DNA of 64,000 bases from Comamonas antarctica (GCF_013363755.1 NZ_CP054840.1:131001-195000); one strand, 5' to 3'; shown: positions 1-8,878, numbered from the stretch's first letter. Translations and numbers: made by a program. Notes: generated by a model not told the origin, from the sequence alone.

Positions 1-191
1 AGGCCCATCAGCAGCCAGCCGCTCATGTCGGAGGCGCCCGCGGACAGCGCCGTGACCACGCTTCCCAGGCTGCGGCCGCCGAGGATGTAATCCGACAGGT
101 TGGCAGTGGCGCGCCAGCCGAACCAGCCGATCAGCAGCATGGCCAGCAGATAGATGGCAAAGGTGACGGTCGTGGGCAGGTTCGCGCTCAT
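1..191 (-). CDS. putP: Sodium/proline symporter, N-terminal part (cut by window edge)
   Basis: The minus strand opens at an ATG at 191 and reads without a stop to the window edge, giving about 63 residues. The segment has a first hydrophobic helix followed by the motif YILGGRSLG and then SAGASDMSGWLLMG, both typical of the solute:sodium symporter family and especially of PutP. PutP imports proline with sodium across the inner membrane. Only the first helix and the start of the second are present, so the substrate is inferred from similarity to this conserved N-terminus. Confidence 0.8.
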   Translation of the reverse strand, partial: MSANLPTTVTFAIYLLAMLLIGWFGWRATANLSDYILGGRSLGSVVTALSAGASDMSGWLLMG

Positions 192-308
192 GGCATCTCC
201 GGACAGGGCGGGGGATTGCCCGATTGTGGGCACCCGCCTGCCGCGCGCGAGCCAGGGCCGGGGCCGGGCGCAAGCCAGACGGCTGCGCGCCCTGCCGAGG
301 CGCTGCGC

Positions 309-2777
309 CTAGGGCGCGGTCCAGGCTTCGGCGGGCGCGTCGGCCGGCACCGAGTACAGGCTGCCGCGCGTGAGCGGCAGCAGCGGCGTGCTTTCCTCGA
401 TGGCTTCGCCCGGCATGGGCAGGCCGGTGGCCGGCACCACGGTGATGCGCTGCGGCGGCTCGGGAGCCGGTTCGGGCTCGGGTTGCGCCGGCGCGGCGTC
501 GGGACGGGGCTGGGGCCGCAGCTTCGGCGTATCGCCTGGGATGGGCGGTGCCGGTGCCCACCAGTCGTTCCAGCGGCTTTGCAATGCTGCGCCCAGGCCG
601 CTCCACCAGTGGTTTTCCACGGGTTCGGTGAACTTCGCCTTGGCGTCGATCACGCGTGCGCGCAGCGCGCGCGCCGTGAAGTCGCCGACAATCGGCAGCG
701 CGCTGCGCGCACCCTGGCCCCATTGCTCGTTGCGCAGGTTGATGCGGCTGTCGTTGAAGCCGGCCCAGGCGCCCACCACCAGTTCAGGATGCATCAGGAT
801 GAACCAGCCGTCGGCATTGTTCTGCGTGGTGCCGGTCTTGCCGGCGACATCGGCGCGGATGCCGTATTGCTGGCGGATGGCGCGCGCCGTGCCCTTGTCG
901 ACCACGCCGCGCAGCATGTCGACCAGCGCATAGCTGAGGCGCGCGTCGAACACCTGTTCGGCCTTCGTCGGCGCGAATTCCGCGAGCACCTCGCCGTCGC
1001 GGTTCTCGATGCGCGTGACCCACATCGGTTCGTGATAGCTGCCGCCATTGGCCAGCGTGCCATAGGCGCTGACCATTTCCTTGAGCGTGACCGGGCTGCT
1101 GCCCAGCGCCAGTGCCGGCACCGGCTCCAGCGGGCTCTGGCGCACGCCCAGCGCGCGCGCCAGTTGCACGACCCGGCCCACGCCGACTTCCTGCATCAAC
1201 TCGGCGGTGATGGTGTTCTTCGAATAGGCCAGCGCGTCGGCCAGCGTCATGTCCCTGCCGCTCGGGGGGCCGGCATCGGCCGGGCGCCAGACCTCGCCGC
1301 CGGCCAGCGTGATTTCCACCGCCTGGTCGGGGCGCTGGTCCTGTGCGCGCAGGCCTTGCTGGAGCGCGGCGCCATAGACAAACGGCTTGAAGGTCGAGCC
1401 TGGCTGGCGCCGCGCCTGCTGCACGTGGTCGAAACCGTCCAGGCTGAAGTCGCGGCTGCCGACCCATGCCCGCACCGCACCCGTGGCCGGGTCCACGGCC
1501 AGGAAGCCGGCTTCAGGCCGCAGCTTGTCGGCGCGCAGCCGGCGCATGAAGGCCTGGTCCTTGAGCAGGGCCTGCAGCGCCTCGTCGGGGCCGAGCTTCG
1601 ACTTGCGGAATTCAGCCGACTCGCGCACCAGCATCTGGACCAGCGGATTGTCGGCACTCCATCCGCCGCGCTGGTTCCAGCCGGCATTGGCCACGCCCTG
1701 CAGCGTGCGGCCCTGGCGCGCCACGGCCTGGGTGGCCCAGGCCTGCAGCCGCATGTCGAGCGTGGTGTGCACCACCAGGCCGTCGGTGTGGATGTTGTAG
1801 CCGTTGCTGTCGGCCCAGGCGATGAGCCATTTGCGCAGCTGCTGCGTGAAATGCGGCGCCGGGCCCGTCGGTTCTTCCTGGCGTTCGAAGTCGATGCGCA
1901 GCGGGCGCTTCTTCAACTGCTCGAACGTGGCGGCATCGAGTTCGTCGCGTTTGACCATCTGCGACAGCACGGTGTTGCGCCGCGCCACCGAGCGCTCGGG
2001 ATTGAGTACCGGGTTGTAGTAGCTCGTGCCCTTGAGCATGCCGACCAGCGTTGCCGATTCGATCACGTTCAACTGCTTCGCCGGCTTGTCGAAATAGGTG
2101 CGCGCCGCCATCTCGATGCCATAGGCGTTGTAGAGGAAGGGAACGGTGTTGAGGTAGGTCTCGAGGATTTCGTCCTTGGAGTAGAGCGCCTCGATCTTGA
2201 ACGCGGTGATGGCTTCCTTGAGCTTGCGCGTGAGCGTCGGCGCGCGGCCGATTTCCTCGGGGTAGAGGTTGCGCGCGAGCTGCTGCGTGATGGTCGAGCC
2301 GCCCTGGCGGTCGCCGCTCAGCGTGTAGACCAGCGACGAGGCCGTACGCCGCCAGTCGAGCCCATGGTGCTGGTAGAAGCGGTGGTCCTCGGTGGCAATC
2401 AGCGCCTTGACCACGGCCGGCGCGATCTGTTCGAGCGCCACCCAGTCGCGGTTGCTGCGCTTGAACACGGCCAGTTCCTTGCCGTCCTGGCTCAGGATCT
2501 GCGCCGGCTGCTCGAGCCGGGCCTTGCGGATGTCGCGGATGCCCGGGGTGAAGGGAATCAGCACCAGCACATACAGCAAGCCCAGAGCGGGCAGCGCCGC
2601 CAGGCCCCACAGCCACTGGCGCCGCGTGGGGCGGCGCAGCGCGGCAAGGCGCGCGCGCGTCGGGAACCAGGGCCGGGCCTGCGCATGTTGCCATGCGGCC
2701 GCCACGCGGGCGGGCAGCTTCAAGTCATTCACGGAAAAGCGCACGGTGCTGAGCAGGCCAGGCTGCTGAAAATCCAA
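309..2777 (-). CDS. Class A penicillin-binding protein (bifunctional transglycosylase/transpeptidase)
   Basis: This 822-residue protein polymerises and cross-links peptidoglycan in the periplasm. A short cytoplasmic segment is followed by one membrane anchor (about residues 54-76). The glycosyltransferase domain carries ATEDHRFYQHHG with the catalytic Glu near 130 and GGSTITQQLARN near 160. The transpeptidase domain has the three penicillin-binding motifs STFK (461-464), SKN (519-521) and KTGT (647-650), so both activities look intact. The C-terminus is a Pro/Glu/Ala-rich tail. It belongs to the PBP1A/1B superfamily; which orthologue is not decided from sequence alone, so no symbol is given. 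A large open frame on the opposite strand is a GC-driven shadow. Confidence 0.93.
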   Translation of the reverse strand: MDFQQPGLLSTVRFSVNDLKLPARVAAAWQHAQARPWFPTRARLAALRRPTRRQWLWGLAALPALGLLYVLVLIPFTPGIRDIRKARLEQPAQILSQDGKELAVFKRSNRDWVALEQIAPAVVKALIATEDHRFYQHHGLDWRRTASSLVYTLSGDRQGGSTITQQLARNLYPEEIGRAPTLTRKLKEAITAFKIEALYSKDEILETYLNTVPFLYNAYGIEMAARTYFDKPAKQLNVIESATLVGMLKGTSYYNPVLNPERSVARRNTVLSQMVKRDELDAATFEQLKKRPLRIDFERQEEPTGPAPHFTQQLRKWLIAWADSNGYNIHTDGLVVHTTLDMRLQAWATQAVARQGRTLQGVANAGWNQRGGWSADNPLVQMLVRESAEFRKSKLGPDEALQALLKDQAFMRRLRADKLRPEAGFLAVDPATGAVRAWVGSRDFSLDGFDHVQQARRQPGSTFKPFVYGAALQQGLRAQDQRPDQAVEITLAGGEVWRPADAGPPSGRDMTLADALAYSKNTITAELMQEVGVGRVVQLARALGVRQSPLEPVPALALGSSPVTLKEMVSAYGTLANGGSYHEPMWVTRIENRDGEVLAEFAPTKAEQVFDARLSYALVDMLRGVVDKGTARAIRQQYGIRADVAGKTGTTQNNADGWFILMHPELVVGAWAGFNDSRINLRNEQWGQGARSALPIVGDFTARALRARVIDAKAKFTEPVENHWWSGLGAALQSRWNDWWAPAPPIPGDTPKLRPQPRPDAAPAQPEPEPAPEPPQRITVVPATGLPMPGEAIEESTPLLPLTRGSLYSVPADAPAEAWTAP

Positions 2778-2867
2778 AGCGCGCAGTGTGGCTGAAAACG
2801 CCCGAAGCTGCTCAGGCGCCGCCGCCTTGCCTCTGGCAGCGGCCGTTTGGCCCTGTGCCGCGTGGCG

Positions 2868-3431
2868 TTATGCGGGCGCCAGCCAGTCGGCTAGTTGCTC
2901 GGCGTGGTGCTGTTCCTGTTCGAGGATGGACTCCAGCAGCCGGCGCGTGGTCGGATCCTTGTCGCCGATCAAGGCCACCATCTGGCTGTAGGCCTCGACG
3001 GCCACGCGCTCGGCAATCAGGTTGGCGCGCAGCATGGCCTGCAGGTCGCGCACCGGGCTGTAGGCGGCGTGGCTGCGCTGGGTCAGCGTGTCGGGGTTGA
3101 AGTCGGGCTCGCCGCCGAGCTGCACGATGCGCCGCGCAAGCCGGTCGGCGTGACGGGCCTCGTCGTTGGCATGCACCATGAACTCGCTGGCAATGGCGGG
3201 CGACGCCAGCCCGACGGCGGTGAAATGGTGGCGCCTGTAGCGCAGCACGCAGACCCATTCGGTGGCCAGCGCATCGTTGAGCAGGGCAATGATTTCCTCG
3301 CGCCAGAGGCCGAAATGCGGGGTCACGGCGCCGGTCTGCAGATCGCTCCTGGCGGCTTCGAGGCCAGCCTGGTTCAGGGCCAGGCGCTCGCGCGCTGCAG
3401 CGGCATCGAGGTGCGCTCTGGAGTGTTTCAT
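2868..3431 (-). CDS. Ferritin-like diiron protein (bacterioferritin/Dps superfamily)
   Basis: The 187-residue product is predicted all-helical with four ligand-bearing helices: a Glu in ALATEWVCVLRYRRHH, E..H in NDEARHAD, a Glu in LIAERVAVEAY and ExxH in EQEQHHAEQ. This is the carboxylate/His pattern of the ferritin-like four-helix bundle that binds two irons. Members of this group store iron or consume peroxide and superoxide in the cytoplasm. The N-terminal 35 residues are an extra polar extension. It stands alone between the PBP gene and a divergent methyltransferase gene. The precise subfamily (bacterioferritin-like, Dps-like or an oxidoreductase) cannot be fixed here; no haem-ligand Met is evident. 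Confidence 0.8.
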   Translation of the reverse strand: MKHSRAHLDAAAARERLALNQAGLEAARSDLQTGAVTPHFGLWREEIIALLNDALATEWVCVLRYRRHHFTAVGLASPAIASEFMVHANDEARHADRLARRIVQLGGEPDFNPDTLTQRSHAAYSPVRDLQAMLRANLIAERVAVEAYSQMVALIGDKDPTTRRLLESILEQEQHHAEQLADWLAPA

Positions 3432-3623
3432 GGCCGTCTCTCCGTCCCCGCAGGGGAGTCTCTAGAGCGTAGACGGGGGCAGGCGCACCGGGTGTGGGAA
3501 AACCGCGCATGGCCAACCGTGAAAAAGGCGCGATGCAGCCGCCCGGGCGCAGCGTAAAGACCCGGGGCCGGCGCCAGGGCCGGGTGCTGGGCGATACTCG
3601 GCTGCTTGGGAAGAGGCGCCGCC

Positions 3624-4247
3624 ATGGCGCAAGGAGTGGGCGTGAAATCTGCAAGTGACAGTTGGTTCGACGAGGCGTACTACGAGCGCTATTACTTCGA
3701 CAAGAAGACCAGCGTGGTCGACCCCCAGCACATGGAGCGCCTGGGCAACTTCGTCTGCAGCTACCTCAAGTACCTGCGCGTGCCGGTACAACGCGTGCTC
3801 GACGTCGGCTGCGGCATCGGACTGTGGCGCGACATCATCGCGCGGCATTTCCCCGACGCCACGTTCCACGGCGTCGAATACAGCGCCTATCTGTGCGAGC
3901 GCTTTGGCTGGGAGCGCGGATCGGTGGTCGACTACCGCGCCGATGAACCCTTCGACTTCGTCATCTGTCAGGGCGTGCTGCCCTATCTGAGCGCTGCCGA
4001 CCTCAAGCACGCACTGCACAATTTCTCCCGCCTGAGCCGCGGCGCCCTGTATATCGAGGCGGTATCGCACGAGGATTGGGAGCGCGACATCCTCGACGAG
4101 ACGCTGACCGACCCGCGGCTGTTCCGCCACCGCGCGGCGCTCTACCGGCGTGGACTGTCGCAGGGCTTCATCGAGCTGGGCGGCGGCATCTGGCTGAGCC
4201 GCGCTGCCGAGGTGCCGCTGTTCGAGCTCGAATGCGCAGCCCGCTGA
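3624..4247 (+). CDS. Class I SAM-dependent methyltransferase, substrate unknown
   Basis: About 207 residues. The Rossmann motif I VLDVGCGIGLW is followed by an acidic residue at the end of strand 2 (FHGVEYS) and by FDFVICQGVLPYL, the usual motif IV region, so SAM binding is well supported. The substrate is not visible. The ATG at 3624 has GGAAGAGG upstream, but a GTG at 3642 with a perfect AAGGAG five bases upstream is an equally good start; a TTG at 3606 is less likely. The stop codon shares one base with the start of the downstream tapT-like gene (TGATG), which suggests translational coupling and perhaps a related role in RNA modification. Confidence 0.8.
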   Translation: MAQGVGVKSASDSWFDEAYYERYYFDKKTSVVDPQHMERLGNFVCSYLKYLRVPVQRVLDVGCGIGLWRDIIARHFPDATFHGVEYSAYLCERFGWERGSVVDYRADEPFDFVICQGVLPYLSAADLKHALHNFSRLSRGALYIEAVSHEDWERDILDETLTDPRLFRHRAALYRRGLSQGFIELGGGIWLSRAAEVPLFELECAAR

Positions 4248-4999
4248 TGGACCAGCACACCCCGCCCCACGCGGTATCGCGGCTGCGCACGGCACGCCTG
4301 GCGCGCAGCGTCAAGCCCTTCCTGGCGCGCGGCGGGCCGCGCGGCGAGCGCTGCGCGGGTTGCCGGCTGCGTCCGAGCCATTGCCTGTGCGCGCTGCGTC
4401 CCACGCAGGCCACGCAGGCTGGCGTCTGCCTGCTGATGGCCGATACCGAGCCGCTCAAGCCCAGCAACACCGGCTGGCTCGTGGCGGATGTGGTGCAGGA
4501 CACGTTTGCGTTCGGCTGGTCGCGTACCGAGGTCGACCCGGCGCTGCTGGCGCTGCTGGACGATCCGCAATGGCAGCCGTTGGTGGTGTTTCCCGGCGAG
4601 TATGCGGAGCAGGCGCGCGTGGTGCATGCGGTCGAGCCCGCGGCGCGCGCAGGCCGGCGCCCGCTGTTCGTGCTGCTGGACGCGACCTGGCCCGAAGCGC
4701 GCAAGATGTTCCGCAAGAGTCCCTACCTGAACCGTTTTCCGGTGCTGAGCCTGCTGGCCGAACAGGTGTCGCGCTACCAGCTGCGCCGCTCCCGCCGCGG
4801 CGACCATTTCTGCACCGCCGAGGTCGCGGCGCTGTGCCTGGAGCTGGGTGGCGACACGCGTGCGGCGCAGGCGCTCGAAGCCTATTTCGACGTGTTCACC
4901 CACCACTACCTGCAGGCCAAGCACCAGCTGCCGCCGGACCTGGAAAGCGCGCCGCACCGGCAGCTGCAGGCGCTGGCAGCGGCCCGGCCGGCAGCCTGA
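4247..4999 (+). CDS. tapT: DTW-domain tRNA-uridine aminocarboxypropyltransferase
   Basis: This 250-residue protein has the features of the DTW (TDD) family: a cysteine cluster CAGCRLRPSHCLC near residue 34 that probably binds zinc, and the motif LLDATWPEARKMFRKSPYL, where DATW is the family signature. In E. coli the DTW protein YfiP/TapT transfers the 3-amino-3-carboxypropyl group of SAM to uridine 47 of tRNA. The function here is inferred from the family. The start overlaps the end of the preceding methyltransferase gene by one base. A longer upstream frame exists but lies inside the methyltransferase gene and has no family similarity. Confidence 0.85.
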   Translation: MDQHTPPHAVSRLRTARLARSVKPFLARGGPRGERCAGCRLRPSHCLCALRPTQATQAGVCLLMADTEPLKPSNTGWLVADVVQDTFAFGWSRTEVDPALLALLDDPQWQPLVVFPGEYAEQARVVHAVEPAARAGRRPLFVLLDATWPEARKMFRKSPYLNRFPVLSLLAEQVSRYQLRRSRRGDHFCTAEVAALCLELGGDTRAAQALEAYFDVFTHHYLQAKHQLPPDLESAPHRQLQALAAARPAA

Positions 5000-5113
5000 A
5001 CGCCAGGCGCTTTCACCCTGCAGGATGCTGCGCCGCAGGGCTTGCGGCACAATCACGCCCCTTGCGGTGTTCGTGTGCCGCGCCGATACCTGCCACTTAC
5101 GCTCCCGACCGCC

Positions 5114-5362
5114 ATGACCCAGAACCGCTCCGCCACGTCCGACCAATCGCCTGAACTGTGCGCCTCCTGCGCGGGCATCCAGCGCAACTGGCGCCGCGCG
5201 CCTGGCCATGTCGAGCTGCAGCAGCATGGCAACCGCAAGGAAGAACGCGCTTCGGGCCTGGTGACCGTCACGCGCTACCAGTGCGACCAGTGCGGCACGA
5301 TCTGGGACTACGAGAACGACAAGCAGAACCAGCACGCAGGCTGGTCCATCGTCAAGCGCTGA
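5114..5362 (+). CDS. Small zinc-ribbon-like protein of unknown function
   Basis: The product has 82 residues with two CxxC pairs, CASC near residue 17 and CDQCGTIWDYEN near residue 58, arranged like a zinc ribbon. The region between them is basic and contains HGNRKEERASG. The ATG at 5114 directly precedes MTQNRSATSD; the frame extends upstream to 5042 without a clear ribosome binding site. The gene follows tapT by about 115 bases on the same strand. No function is recognised; nucleic-acid binding is possible from the fold type but is only inference. Confidence 0.65.
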   Translation: MTQNRSATSDQSPELCASCAGIQRNWRRAPGHVELQQHGNRKEERASGLVTVTRYQCDQCGTIWDYENDKQNQHAGWSIVKR

Positions 5363-5886
5363 GCGCAGGGCCCCGGCAAAGCGGCAGCCGCCCGCGCCGC
5401 CAAGCCCCACGGCACCTGCCGGCGCCGGTGGCTGCCAGGCCACGTTGCATCATTTTTCATTCGATACAAGTCCTGCTGCACCGGCTCTCCCGGAGCCTGC
5501 AGCATTTGGCGTTTCCCTCGCGCCGCAAGCACCCAGCTTTCTACTATTGCTTACAGGCGCTGTAGGCTTTTTTCCCTTGTTGGTCCTTTTGATTGCCTTT
5601 AAATTTCATAGCACGGACTTGAGCTGAAACCGTGGTTAGAATGAAACACAGCTGATCTTTTTCAGCTTTCTCGGCGCCTACCAGCCGCAACGCTGTGCCA
5701 CCGCTTCCGGCGGGCCGCAGCATCTGCAAGACCTGGGTCATAGGCGTCCAATTCACCCGCTTTTGCGTCGTGTGCCGTTGTTCGCACTGCTGCCGATGAA
5801 TGGAGCCAGTGCTGGCCGAGCGTGCGCAGGCTACGCCTGCCGTGCATCTGCTTTTCCCCTGTTGTCAGCCGGGCCGTGCCCGTCGA
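5363..5886. other. 524-base intergenic stretch before the acyltransferase gene
   Basis: It begins GC-rich with an imperfect inverted repeat (GGCAGCC near 5383 and GGCTGCC near 5428). A terminator-like hairpin follows at 5549-5573, then a markedly AT-richer island around 5575-5670 that contains several AGCTGA/TCAGCT words and may hold the acyltransferase promoter. No convincing open frame, tRNA or known RNA was recognised. The frame of the acyltransferase remains open back to 5800, but its N-terminal extension does not look like protein of that family. Confidence 0.5.
5549..5573 (+). terminator. Probable rho-independent terminator
   Basis: The arms GCTTACAG and CTGTAGGC enclose a GCG loop and are followed by a run of six T. 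It lies about 190 bases after the zinc-ribbon gene and ahead of the acyltransferase gene, so it would separate the two. Confidence 0.55.
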
Positions 5887-6978
5887 ATGAAAGGTTCCCC
5901 GGGTTTGGCTTTGCAAGACTTCAAACTGCGCTACAACCCAGCCCTTGACGGGCTGCGCGGCGTGGCCATCGTGCTGGTGCTGCTGTCGCATGCCCATGTG
6001 CCGATGTTCGAGGGCGCGTTCCTGGGCGTCGACCTGTTCTTCGTGCTCAGCGGGTTTTTGATCACCTCGTTGCTGCTGCAGGAGTTCCAGAGCAATGACC
6101 GCCTGGACTACTGGCGCTTCTACCGCCGGCGCTTCTTCCGGCTGATGCCGGCGCTGCTGCTGTTCCTGGCGGCCTATGTCCTGATTGCCCCGCTGCTCTG
6201 GCCCGACCTGGACGATGTCCACCAGGACGCGCTGGTTTCTGCGCTTTATCTCGCCGATTACGGCATCGCCTTCTTCGACAGTCCCGAAACGCTGCTGCAC
6301 ATGTGGTCGCTATCGGTCGAGGAACACTTCTATCTGGTGTGGCCGCCACTGTTGGTGCTGCTGCTGCGCAAGGTCCAGCCGGGGCAGCTGTGGCGGCCCG
6401 TGCTGCTGCTGTGGCTGCTGAGCACGCTGTGGCGCCTGTTCTGGGTCGGCCAGGACCAGCATTTCTATGAAATCTTCTTCCGTTTCGATACCCGCGCTTC
6501 GGGCCTGCTGGCAGGCAGCCTGCTGGCCGCGCTGGTGATCGAGAAGCCGGTGTGGATCCAGGCGCTGCAAAAGCGCATGCCGCACGTGATGTGGCTGCCG
6601 CTTGCAATTCCGCTGCTGATGCGCCTCGAATGGGACAACCAGGCGGTGATGGTCTGGGGCCTGACGGTGGTCGAATGCGCGGCGCTGGTGCTGCTGGTGG
6701 CGGTGCAGCAGCAGCGCGGCCTGGTCTACGAGATGCTGCGCGCGCCGCTGCTGGTGCAACTGGGCCGGCTCTCGTATGGCGTCTATCTGTGGCATTACCC
6801 GGTGGTGCGCTATCTGCGGGCCGAGTATTCCTGGCCCGTGGTCGTGGTGGCCGGGCTGGCCATCTCGATTGCGCTTTCGGCACTGTCGTTCTACACCATC
6901 GAACGCTGGGCCCTGCGCTGGCGCGACCGGCCCAAGCGCGCGCCCGACGAGCGCCGCGTGCCGGCCACCGCCGGCTGA
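5887..6978 (+). CDS. Integral membrane acyltransferase (acyltransferase-3 / OafA-YrhL type)
   Basis: The 363-residue protein begins with LRYNPALDGLRGVAIVLVLLSHAHVP, the classic N-terminus of the acyltransferase-3 family, including the conserved Arg and the His in LLSHAH. GVDLFFVLSGFLIT and the RRRFFRLMPALLL segment follow, then MWSLSVEEHFYLVWP, another family signature. About ten membrane helices are predicted. Such enzymes acylate extracytoplasmic sugars of LPS, exopolysaccharide or peptidoglycan; the substrate here is unknown. The long C-terminal SGNH domain of OafA is absent. The ATG at 5887 is chosen because it immediately precedes the conserved region. No polysaccharide gene cluster surrounds it. 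Confidence 0.88.
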   Translation: MKGSPGLALQDFKLRYNPALDGLRGVAIVLVLLSHAHVPMFEGAFLGVDLFFVLSGFLITSLLLQEFQSNDRLDYWRFYRRRFFRLMPALLLFLAAYVLIAPLLWPDLDDVHQDALVSALYLADYGIAFFDSPETLLHMWSLSVEEHFYLVWPPLLVLLLRKVQPGQLWRPVLLLWLLSTLWRLFWVGQDQHFYEIFFRFDTRASGLLAGSLLAALVIEKPVWIQALQKRMPHVMWLPLAIPLLMRLEWDNQAVMVWGLTVVECAALVLLVAVQQQRGLVYEMLRAPLLVQLGRLSYGVYLWHYPVVRYLRAEYSWPVVVVAGLAISIALSALSFYTIERWALRWRDRPKRAPDERRVPATAG

Positions 6979-6981
6979 AGG

Positions 6982-7608
6982 CTAGAACCCCGCGCCAGGC
7001 TGGGCCAGGTATTCCTGTTCCTCGGGCGTGCTGGGCCGGCCCAGGATCGGATTGCGGTGCGGAAAGCGGCCAAAGCGCGTGATCACGTCCTGGTGCTTGT
7101 GCGCGTAATCCAGCGTGCCGGCAAAGAAGCTGCGCGTGTCAGGGGTGGCCAACTCGTGCAGCTTGCCGAACAGGCCCACGCTCTGCGCCTGCAGCGGCCC
7201 GTCTTCGGCATGCTCCAGCGGCAGGTAGAAGAAGATGCGTGCCACGCTGGGCACGTCCGGGTCGGTGTCGTGGCCTTCGAGAATGCCGTCCAGCGCCAGT
7301 TGCAGCGCCTGCGCATCGCCGGCAAAGCTTTTTGGCGTGCCGCGGAACAGGTTGCGCGTGAACTGGTCCAGCAGCAGGATCAACGCCAGGCGCCCCTTTG
7401 GCGTGCCGGCCCAGCCGTCGAGCGCGCCCGACAGCGCCTGCTCGACCAGCGGGCCGAAGCGCGAGCCGATCTCGGCATCGGTGGCGGCCGATTTGGTGAA
7501 CCACAGCGCCTGGCGCGCGAGCGCATCGGCATCGGTGGGGGCGGCAGCACCGAACCAGTAGGTGAACAGTTCGGCGATGCGCGGGTCTGTGGGCAGGGCT
7601 TGGGGCAT
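6982..7608 (-). CDS. DUF924 family protein
   Basis: The 208-residue protein matches the DUF924 family: FTYWFG at the N-terminus, LALILLLDQFTRNLFRGTP near residue 75, ARIFFYLPLEHAED near 122, and FGRFPHRNPILGRPSTPEEQEYL at the C-terminus. The family is predicted to be helical with a TPR-like fold, and no biochemical role is established. It is convergent with the acyltransferase gene, three bases apart. The histidines and aspartates of the conserved blocks are present, so it looks intact. Confidence 0.85.
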   Translation of the reverse strand: MPQALPTDPRIAELFTYWFGAAAPTDADALARQALWFTKSAATDAEIGSRFGPLVEQALSGALDGWAGTPKGRLALILLLDQFTRNLFRGTPKSFAGDAQALQLALDGILEGHDTDPDVPSVARIFFYLPLEHAEDGPLQAQSVGLFGKLHELATPDTRSFFAGTLDYAHKHQDVITRFGRFPHRNPILGRPSTPEEQEYLAQPGAGF

Positions 7609-7707
7609 GGACAGTGTTCCGGAAGCGGCAAAGTTTCATTGTGCCGCTGCGCCACGCGCAGCCGCGTAGGTCGCCGGCGCCAGCGCCGGCGGGCCCCGCT
7701 GCGGTCT

Positions 7708-8793
7708 TCAGAAAAAGTGCGTGATGCCCAGGCTGATGCCGTTTGAACGGTCCTTGTTGCCCACGCCCTGGTAGCCGGCCTTCCACTTCGTGGTGTCGAG
7801 TTCGAGGTAGAGGCTGCTGCGGCGCGACAGCTGGTAGTCGACAAAACCGATGACGCGCGTGTAGCCATCCTTGTTCAGGCCGGTGCGCTCGCGGTCCACC
7901 TTGTAGTAGCCGCCGTTGAGGCTGAGCTGCTGGGTCAGAGGGTAGGTGCCGCCCAGTGCCAGCACCTTGTTCGTGGTCTGCGCCGTGGTGCTGGTGTCGC
8001 CCTGGTTGCGGCCGAAGTTCAGCGTGAGACGCAGGTCGCCGGTCTTCCACGCCGCGCCGATGTTGGCCGCATCGAGCTCCAGTCCGTTGGCGTCCTGGAA
8101 CTGGGTATAGGCGCTGACCAGCACCAGGCCGCCGTTTGCATAGTTCAGGCCCAGGCCCCGGGACTCCTGGCGCCGGCTCGATATCGCGGACTCGCCGAAG
8201 CTGTACATTGCGCGCGCGGTCACGCCGCCAAACGTGCCCGAGTATTTGACCGAGTTGTTGACGCGGTTGGATGCGCCCGTGCTGTTGGTCGTGCCGTACT
8301 CGATGCCCAGGCGGTGGCCGGTCAGGCTTGTGACCTGGATGTTGGGGTTCAGGGAGGCAAAGCGCAGCCCGATCGCATCGATGAGCGTCACCGAGTCCGC
8401 GACCAAGGTGTTCTGGCGGCCCGCGGTGACCGCGCCCCAGTTGCCGGTCAGGCCGACGATGGCTGCACGATCAAAAAAGCCCGCGGCCGAGCCGGAAGTG
8501 CCCGTGTCGACGCCGAGCGTGGATTCCAGGTTGAAGGTGGCCTTGAGGCCGCCGCCCAGGTCTTCCTGGCCACGCAGTCCCCAGCGGCTGGTGGGACCCA
8601 CACCGCTGTTGATGACCCTGGAGTTGTCTGGCGCGTTCGCATAGCTTGCGGTGAAGCCGGTCTGGGAGCGCATGGCGACGTCCACGATGCCATAGATGGT
8701 GAGGCTGCTCTGCGCCGGAGCTTGCTGGGCCTGTGCCAGTGCGGGCAGGCTTGCGCTCAAAGCCGCGATGGCAAGTGCTGAAATTTTGTGCAT
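7708..8793 (-). CDS. Gram-negative porin (Burkholderiales trimeric type)
   Basis: The 361-residue precursor has a signal peptide ending near AQAQ (about residue 23), then SSLTIYGIVDVAM, the usual first strand of Burkholderiales porins. Alternating beta strands run through the protein, with the conserved WGLRGQEDLGGGLKATFNLE block and a terminal Phe (GITHFF) needed for BamA recognition. It forms a passive outer-membrane channel; selectivity is not predictable. It is divergent from a Bug-type binding protein gene, and the shared intergenic region carries two copies of an inverted repeat, which suggests joint regulation. A short GC hairpin near 7673-7690 lies downstream. Confidence 0.92.
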   Translation of the reverse strand: MHKISALAIAALSASLPALAQAQQAPAQSSLTIYGIVDVAMRSQTGFTASYANAPDNSRVINSGVGPTSRWGLRGQEDLGGGLKATFNLESTLGVDTGTSGSAAGFFDRAAIVGLTGNWGAVTAGRQNTLVADSVTLIDAIGLRFASLNPNIQVTSLTGHRLGIEYGTTNSTGASNRVNNSVKYSGTFGGVTARAMYSFGESAISSRRQESRGLGLNYANGGLVLVSAYTQFQDANGLELDAANIGAAWKTGDLRLTLNFGRNQGDTSTTAQTTNKVLALGGTYPLTQQLSLNGGYYKVDRERTGLNKDGYTRVIGFVDYQLSRRSSLYLELDTTKWKAGYQGVGNKDRSNGISLGITHFF

Positions 8794-8861
8794 TTGTGTC
8801 TCCTCGATGTAATTGTGGGTAAAACGCAGCGCCGAGTTTCTTTGGGTTTTTGGTCACGACT

Positions 8862-8878
8862 TATGCTTGAAAGGCATA
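8862..8878. promoter_or_regulatory. Inverted repeat TATGC-N7-GCATA (porin side)
   Basis: Perfect five-base arms TATGC and GCATA are separated by TTGAAAG. The spacing contains the T-N11-A pattern typical of LysR-type regulator sites. It lies about 70 bases upstream of the porin start. Confidence 0.55.

Noticed and set aside
216-2795. 859-residue open frame on the plus strand opposite the penicillin-binding protein gene
   Set aside because: It is an antisense shadow produced by high third-position GC; the residue composition is Arg/Ala/His-rich and no domain is visible, while the minus strand encodes a complete PBP.
5800-5886. N-terminal extension of the acyltransferase from an ATG at 5800
   Set aside because: The added 29 residues are Cys/Pro/Arg-rich and unlike the family; the ATG at 5887 lies just ahead of the conserved start.
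7672-7691. GC hairpin CCGGCGC-CA-GCGCCGG after the porin gene as an intrinsic terminator
   Set aside because: The stem is perfect but there is no T-run on the minus strand, so it was not called as a rho-independent terminator.
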